From positions 1 to 28,230 of the forward strand of contig JADKIQ010000015.1 of the NCBI GenBank assembly GCA_016721245.1: a DNA stretch of 28,230 bases, read 5' to 3'. A program made the translations under genes and the position numbers. This document shows positions 23,938 through 28,230 of this stretch, piece after piece (position 1 is the stretch's first letter; every line of letters starts with the position of its first letter). A model generated the notes under the pieces. It was not told where the DNA came from. It ran no database searches and worked only from the letters and a program-made list of their open reading frames with translations. The DNA comes from Sphingobacteriales bacterium (lineage in GTDB: Bacteria; Bacteroidota; Bacteroidia; Chitinophagales; JADIYW01).

Positions 23938-24771
23938 CTATTTAGTAATAATCAGCTTCTGTGTGTATTGCTCTTGTTCACCAATTACAGTGATTAAATA
24001 TACACCAGCCGGCAGGTTTTGATTAAGTTGCAATTGACTTTGGTAGATATGATGAAGATTATGTTCGTATACAACATTTCCGTTAATAGCTATAATTTTT
24101 ACTGTAATATATTGTCTGACTGGTGATTCAAAATTCACCATAAAATTTCCGATTGAAGGATTCGGATAAACACTTAAACTTCCTTCTTTCTTAGCGTTGG
24201 TTTTAATTGCAGTAACATTATCAATTCTTGAAGTAGCTGTGTTAGTTGTAATTGGTAAATTATAATCAAAATAAATATCTGCATGATTTTTAAGGCTATC
24301 TCCTATTCCTAAATTATTTTTTAGTTTTAATTTAAATGCAACATAACCGTGTTTTAGAGGTTCAGTAAATGGTAAGTTAATGTTATCGAATACAAACTGC
24401 ATCTTATTACCATTGCTTACAAGAGTTTTGCAATCATGTGAGGTTGAAGTGAGTTCTAAAGTCGCAATATCAAATGTATTCGAATCTATAATATCCGTAA
24501 CTACAATATTTTCTGCATTGGCAGTTCCTGTGTTTTCAAAGCGAATCAGATAATTCACAAAATCACCTACTAAAATGGGTGTAATAATATCGCCTTCTAA
24601 GCATGTTTTATCATTTGGGTCAAAACTACCTATAACCGTTTGTTTGATATTTTGAAAATTATCTTTAAAGAATTCATCGCGTAATCCATTGTCTAGTTTA
24701 GCCGTAACTGATAATTGAATAACATCACCGGCATTAACAGCAGGATTATCCGTTGGTGCATTGGTGCGCAT
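23938..24771 (-). CDS. LRR/T9SS surface protein, C-terminal fragment after frameshift
   Basis: This is the C-terminal continuation of the protein that starts at 26227. Its first residues (MRTNAPTDNPAVNAGDV) align with the interior of the intact paralogue upstream, so the ATG at 24771 is internal. It contains the conserved GSFDPNDKTCLEGD segment of a DUF11-like/DUF7619-type beta domain found in many Bacteroidota cell-surface proteins, then a T9SS type A sorting domain (SVYPNPSIGNF...GVYLITV...KLIITK). It is 94% or so similar by eye to the equivalent part of the neighbouring gene. It terminates at 23938 with no clear hairpin before pruA. Confidence 0.75.
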   Translation of the reverse strand: MRTNAPTDNPAVNAGDVIQLSVTAKLDNGLRDEFFKDNFQNIKQTVIGSFDPNDKTCLEGDIITPILVGDFVNYLIRFENTGTANAENIVVTDIIDSNTFDIATLELTSTSHDCKTLVSNGNKMQFVFDNINLPFTEPLKHGYVAFKLKLKNNLGIGDSLKNHADIYFDYNLPITTNTATSRIDNVTAIKTNAKKEGSLSVYPNPSIGNFMVNFESPVRQYITVKIIAINGNVVYEHNLHHIYQSQLQLNQNLPAGVYLITVIGEQEQYTQKLIITK

Positions 24772-25090
24772 GGTGACGATAATTTCATATGTTGCAAAAG
24801 TTGTAAATTGCTAAAAGAAAATTCAATTCACCGCCAGATAAACTCAATGGTGTTGATGTTGCAGAAATAAAATCTTGTTTATTTTCATCGTAATTAAATA
24901 AAATTGTACCGCTTTCAATTTGTGTGCCTTTGTTTTTTATAACGATTTTGTAGGTTGCATCTGAAAAACCAGGACGAGCTGGACGAATAGGAATTATGGT
25001 AACAGACACATCATGATGAATACCGTTTGGTGTAATGCAGAACTGTTGTGGTATGGTATCTTCCGGTAAAGTTACAGTTACAGAAGTTGG
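24160..25090 (-). repeat. Copy 1 of duplicated C-terminal module of the LRR/T9SS genes
   Basis: This interval matches 26461-27390 with an offset of about 2,301 bases. The best-matching patch (about 24590-24685 against 26890-26985) differs at only a few bases, including third positions. The LRR parts of the two genes do not share this similarity. Confidence 0.8.
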
Positions 25091-26227
25091 TTGACTTATA
25101 AAGTAATTATTTTGTATTATCGGGGTTAGCTCATAACTGCCTCTGTATAAATTTAAATTAAAATTATTATTATTATCTGTTATAACAAAGTCAGTAGAAT
25201 TATTAATTAATATTTTAACATTTTTAAAAATTACGTTATTACTCTGACAACCATTTACACTGTTATTATATTTAATATCACCGTGTAAACTATATGTTGA
25301 TCCGTTAGCATCAGCGTTACATTTTGCATTTACAATCGTAGTAGTTAAATTATAATTAGCACATGCTCTTTTGATTTTTAAAGTATCGCTTTTGTCAGTA
25401 CAAATGTATTTTAACTCAGCATTATTTGAAAAATCTAAACATGGCAACCCAAAAAACCTTATGCATGAACTTGCATCATATTCATTATTAATAGTATCAT
25501 TCTTTAAAAAAAGTGTGCCTAAATTATTACTACTACAATCAAATTGTGTTAGTTTTTTCAAACCGGATACATCTAAATTATATAATAAATTATTATCGCA
25601 ATAAAGAACACTTAAGTCTTTAAATTTACTTACATCTAAAAATGTCAGATTATTTTTTTCGCAATATAGTTTAGTTAACTTTAAACAAGATGTAATTTTT
25701 GAATCAAATTGAGCTAGTTTATTGTCGGCAACACTAAGGGTTGATAAGTTAACAAAGTTATTCGTGTTCAATAATAAATTGGTTATACCGATACTATCAC
25801 AAATTAATTCGGTAATCGTCGAAGAAATTGAATTAAGAGTAGTGTTAAAGTTTAGAATCTGATTTTTACTACAATTTAATGATTGTAATCTTTTATTGTT
25901 ACTAAGATTCAAATTGCTAATGATATTATCAGAACAATTTAATTTAAACAAGTTTTTAAAATATTCAATCCCTTGCAAGGATTGGATATTTGAACTTTTA
26001 ACGTCTAAATTATATACTCTTAATGCTTCTGATTGGTCAATTTTAAAATCATTGTTTAAATCAACATCAATATTATTTCCTAAAGAATCTTTTGCATACG
26101 AAAAAAATGCATTTGTTAGCTTCGCTTTGAAATTTGCATCCGGAATATTAATAATCTGCGCATGAGTATTTGCTGCCAATATAAACAGCGCAAATAAGCA
26201 AATAGTTTTTAAAAATTTAACCATCAT
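24785..26227 (-). CDS. LRR/T9SS surface protein, N-terminal part (frameshifted gene)
   Basis: A signal peptide (about residues 2-23, ANTHAQ) leads into IPDANFKAKL and a calcium-site-like DLNNDFKIDQSEAL, the usual start of Bacteroidota internalin-like LRR proteins. About eight degenerate leucine-rich repeats follow (LxxLxCxxNxLxxLDVSxxxx, residues 65-255), then a carboxypeptidase-regulatory/SdrD-like module and the first part of the DUF11-like domain. Reading then ends abnormally in LLAIYNFCNI. Aligning with the upstream paralogue shows one missing base in the A-run at about 24812-24816 and another at about 24800; restoring both joins this frame to the 23938-24771 fragment. The ATG ATG start is preceded by only 8 bases after the upstream gene's stop, so the two are one transcription unit. 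Confidence 0.8.
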   Translation of the reverse strand: MMVKFLKTICLFALFILAANTHAQIINIPDANFKAKLTNAFFSYAKDSLGNNIDVDLNNDFKIDQSEALRVYNLDVKSSNIQSLQGIEYFKNLFKLNCSDNIISNLNLSNNKRLQSLNCSKNQILNFNTTLNSISSTITELICDSIGITNLLLNTNNFVNLSTLSVADNKLAQFDSKITSCLKLTKLYCEKNNLTFLDVSKFKDLSVLYCDNNLLYNLDVSGLKKLTQFDCSSNNLGTLFLKNDTINNEYDASSCIRFFGLPCLDFSNNAELKYICTDKSDTLKIKRACANYNLTTTIVNAKCNADANGSTYSLHGDIKYNNSVNGCQSNNVIFKNVKILINNSTDFVITDNNNNFNLNLYRGSYELTPIIQNNYFISQPTSVTVTLPEDTIPQQFCITPNGIHHDVSVTIIPIRPARPGFSDATYKIVIKNKGTQIESGTILFNYDENKQDFISATSTPLSLSGGELNFLLAIYNFCNI

Positions 26228-26235
26228 TTATATCG

Positions 26236-28230
26236 TTATTTTACTAACAATAATTTCTGTATCCATACATCTTTATCTGAGAAAATCTGAAGCTGGTACA
26301 TTCCGTTTGGCAAATTTTGTAATTCTATTGATGTGGAACTTCTATTATGGTGAACGGTTTTTTGTTCGTAAACAGTCTTACCATTTATATCTGAAACGCT
26401 GATTAAAATTGGATTATTTCCTTCTGACTCAAAATTAACTGTAAAGTTACCGTTGCCTGGATTTGGATAAACACTTAAACTTCCTTCTTTCTTAGAATTA
26501 TATTTTATTGCAGTTACAGTTTCAATTCTTGAAGTAGCTGTGTTAGTTGTAATTGGCAAATTATAATCAAAATAAATATCAGCATGATTTTTTAAGCTAT
26601 CGCCTATTGTTAAATCATCTCTTAATTTTATTTTGAATGCTACATAACCATGTTTCAATGGTTCTGTAAATGGCAGGTTAATGTTATCAAATACAAACTG
26701 TACTTTATTTCCATTGCGGATAAGTGTTTTGCAATTATGTGAGGTTGAGGTGATTTCTAACGTTGAAATATCAAAGGTATTCAAATCAATAAAATCGGTG
26801 ACTACAATATTTTCTGCATTGGCAGTTCCAGTATTTTCAAAACGAATCAGATAATTCACAAAATCACCTACTAAAATTGGGGTAATAATATCGCCTTCTA
26901 AGCATGTTTTATCATTTGGGTCAAAACTACCAATAACCGTTTGTTTAATGTTTTGAAAATTATCTTTAAAGAATTCATCGCGTACACCATTATCTAAGTT
27001 TGCAGTTACAGATAATTGAATAACATCACCTGTATTAACAGCAGGATTATCAGTTGGTGCATTGGTACGCATTGTCACTGTAATTTCGCGTGTTACAAAT
27101 GGCTGTAGATTGCTAAATACAAAAGCAAGTTGACCACTTGTTATACTATTCGGTGTTGAACTTGCTGAAATAAAATCTTGTTTATTTTCATCGTAATTAA
27201 ATAAAAGAGTACCGTTTTCAATTTGATTGCCTTTATTTTTTAATACAATCTTATACTTAGCATCTGAAAAACCTGGTCGAGCTGCTCGAACTGGAATTAC
27301 AGTAATAGATACATCGTGGTGTATGCCATTTGGTGTAATGCAAAATTGTTGTGGAATAGTATCTTCTGGTAAGGTAATGGTTGTTGATGTTGGAGAACAA
27401 ATAAAATAAGAATTTGGTAGTTGTGGTATTAAAGTATAAGAGCCAATATCGAATGGAATAGCAAAATTGCCTTGAACATCAGAATATGCAAAACCACTAT
27501 CTGTTGCATTTTTAATTTTAATTTTTAGATTTGGATAATTAGCATCTTGAGATGTACAACCATCATTATCCAAATCTAATTTAATAGTAGCATTTAAATC
27601 ATAGTAGCTACCGCTTAGAGTTGAACTACAAAATGAATTAATAGTAACATTGTATAAATTAGCAGAAATTAAATTTTGTTTTAGTGTATTAATATCACTA
27701 TCATCAGCACAAATAAATCGTAAGTTAGGATTGTTATGTAAAATATAATAAATACCATCAGTATGATTAATATAAAAACTATCGCATATTCCATTTTTCA
27801 AATTTATATACGTCAATTTATTGTTATTATTTACATGTAAATATTTTAAATTTGTTAAGTTATATACACTTAAAAAAGTTAATTGATTATAAGGGCAATA
27901 TAATCCTTCCAAATTTGTCAGACTAAGTACGTTTATGGATGGTAATTGATTATTTCCACAATCTAAAGTTTTCAATTTAGTTAAGCCATCAACATTTAAT
28001 GATGACAATTGATTATTACTACATTGTAACCATTCTAAATTAGTCAAGCCGTTAACAATTAAGGATGATAATATATTACCACGGCAATCTAAAGTTCTCA
28101 AAATCGAGCAATCACTAACGTCTAAGGTTTGTAATCGATTATTATAACAATAAATTGATTCCAAATTTGTGCAACCAATAAAGTCTAAGGTTTGCAACTG
28201 ATTATTATCACAATATATAGTTTTCAATTC
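26236..28230 (-). CDS. LRR/T9SS surface protein, partial at right edge
   Basis: An intact frame that enters from the right edge; the codon at 28227-28225 is TTG within a repeat (Leu), not a start. Seven 21-residue leucine-rich repeats of the form LxxLxCxNNQLxxLDVxxxTN cover 28227 to about 27790, each 63 bases. A degenerate SdrD-like module (YYDLNATIKLDLDNDGCTS), a DUF11-like domain with DPNDK and a T9SS type A sorting domain (SVYPNPGNGNFTVNFES...NLPNGMYQLQIFS) follow. The N-terminal signal peptide is outside the window. The LRR face is likely a binding surface for carbohydrate, protein or cells; the sorting domain implies surface display through T9SS. It lies 8 bases upstream of its paralogue. 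Confidence 0.87.
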   Translation of the reverse strand, partial: ELKTIYCDNNQLQTLDFIGCTNLESIYCYNNRLQTLDVSDCSILRTLDCRGNILSSLIVNGLTNLEWLQCSNNQLSSLNVDGLTKLKTLDCGNNQLPSINVLSLTNLEGLYCPYNQLTFLSVYNLTNLKYLHVNNNNKLTYINLKNGICDSFYINHTDGIYYILHNNPNLRFICADDSDINTLKQNLISANLYNVTINSFCSSTLSGSYYDLNATIKLDLDNDGCTSQDANYPNLKIKIKNATDSGFAYSDVQGNFAIPFDIGSYTLIPQLPNSYFICSPTSTTITLPEDTIPQQFCITPNGIHHDVSITVIPVRAARPGFSDAKYKIVLKNKGNQIENGTLLFNYDENKQDFISASSTPNSITSGQLAFVFSNLQPFVTREITVTMRTNAPTDNPAVNTGDVIQLSVTANLDNGVRDEFFKDNFQNIKQTVIGSFDPNDKTCLEGDIITPILVGDFVNYLIRFENTGTANAENIVVTDFIDLNTFDISTLEITSTSHNCKTLIRNGNKVQFVFDNINLPFTEPLKHGYVAFKIKLRDDLTIGDSLKNHADIYFDYNLPITTNTATSRIETVTAIKYNSKKEGSLSVYPNPGNGNFTVNFESEGNNPILISVSDINGKTVYEQKTVHHNRSSTSIELQNLPNGMYQLQIFSDKDVWIQKLLLVK
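26461..27390 (-). repeat. Copy 2 of duplicated C-terminal module of the LRR/T9SS genes
   Basis: Partner of 24160-25090. It has the same order of segments, from the DUF11-like domain to the start of the sorting domain. High DNA similarity next to divergent LRR regions suggests tandem duplication with later gene conversion or strong constraint in this module. Confidence 0.8.

Noticed and set aside
27790..28230. 63-base periodic DNA as a non-coding repeat or CRISPR-like array
   Set aside because: The period equals 21 codons and translates into regular leucine-rich repeats in an unbroken frame.

Overview
The window looks like chromosomal DNA from a low-GC member of the Bacteroidota. Three lines of evidence support this: type IX secretion (T9SS) C-terminal sorting domains, Bacteroidota-type leucine-rich-repeat surface proteins, and TAnnTTTG -7 promoter elements with no clear Shine-Dalgarno sequences. 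No genus is claimed. No tRNA, rRNA, transposase, integrase or CRISPR array was seen.

Layout, left to right. (1) 1-503, minus: the 5' part of a prephenate dehydratase gene (pheA). Upstream of it (about 561-675) is what reads as a complete transcription attenuator: a 14-codon Phe/Tyr leader peptide, a possible antiterminator segment and a terminator. (2) 823-2711, plus: a cytoplasmic-type lipase and a tandem pair of small secreted paralogues. (3) 2712-4533, minus: a stand-alone RlmK-like rRNA methyltransferase and an ECI1-like enoyl-CoA isomerase. (4) 4704-7033: type II NADH dehydrogenase (plus), a Pmp3-type membrane peptide (minus) and a SAM methyltransferase (plus). (5) 7036-17099, minus: a mixed trp/his cluster in transcription order trpF-trpB-trpA-hisH-[large M43 metalloprotease]-hisA-hisF-84-aa unknown-hisIE. 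A secreted-protein gene therefore sits inside an amino-acid biosynthesis cluster, and it is itself disrupted within an array of near-identical Big_2 repeats. (6) 17154-18467, minus: a secreted alpha/beta hydrolase. (7) 18567-21442, plus: a TPR hybrid histidine kinase translationally coupled to an exported HExxH metallopeptidase. (8) 21490-23830, minus: an unknown lipoprotein and pruA (proline/glutamate catabolism). (9) 23938-28230, minus: two tandem paralogous LRR/T9SS surface proteins; the downstream one carries two one-base deletions and the upstream one runs off the right edge.

How the genes fit together: trpFBA with hisH/A/F/IE supply the late steps of tryptophan and the middle steps of histidine synthesis, and pheA supplies phenylalanine. 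The other trp and his genes must lie elsewhere. The three large surface proteins are T9SS cargo; no secretion machinery is encoded here. All clear frame disruptions fall in repeated or paralogous surface-protein sequence, which suggests consensus or assembly error there at least as much as true pseudogenes. The most interesting elements are the aromatic-amino-acid attenuator, the kinase/exported-protease gene pair, the unknown 84-aa gene inside the his genes, and the tandem LRR gene pair with homogenised C-terminal halves.
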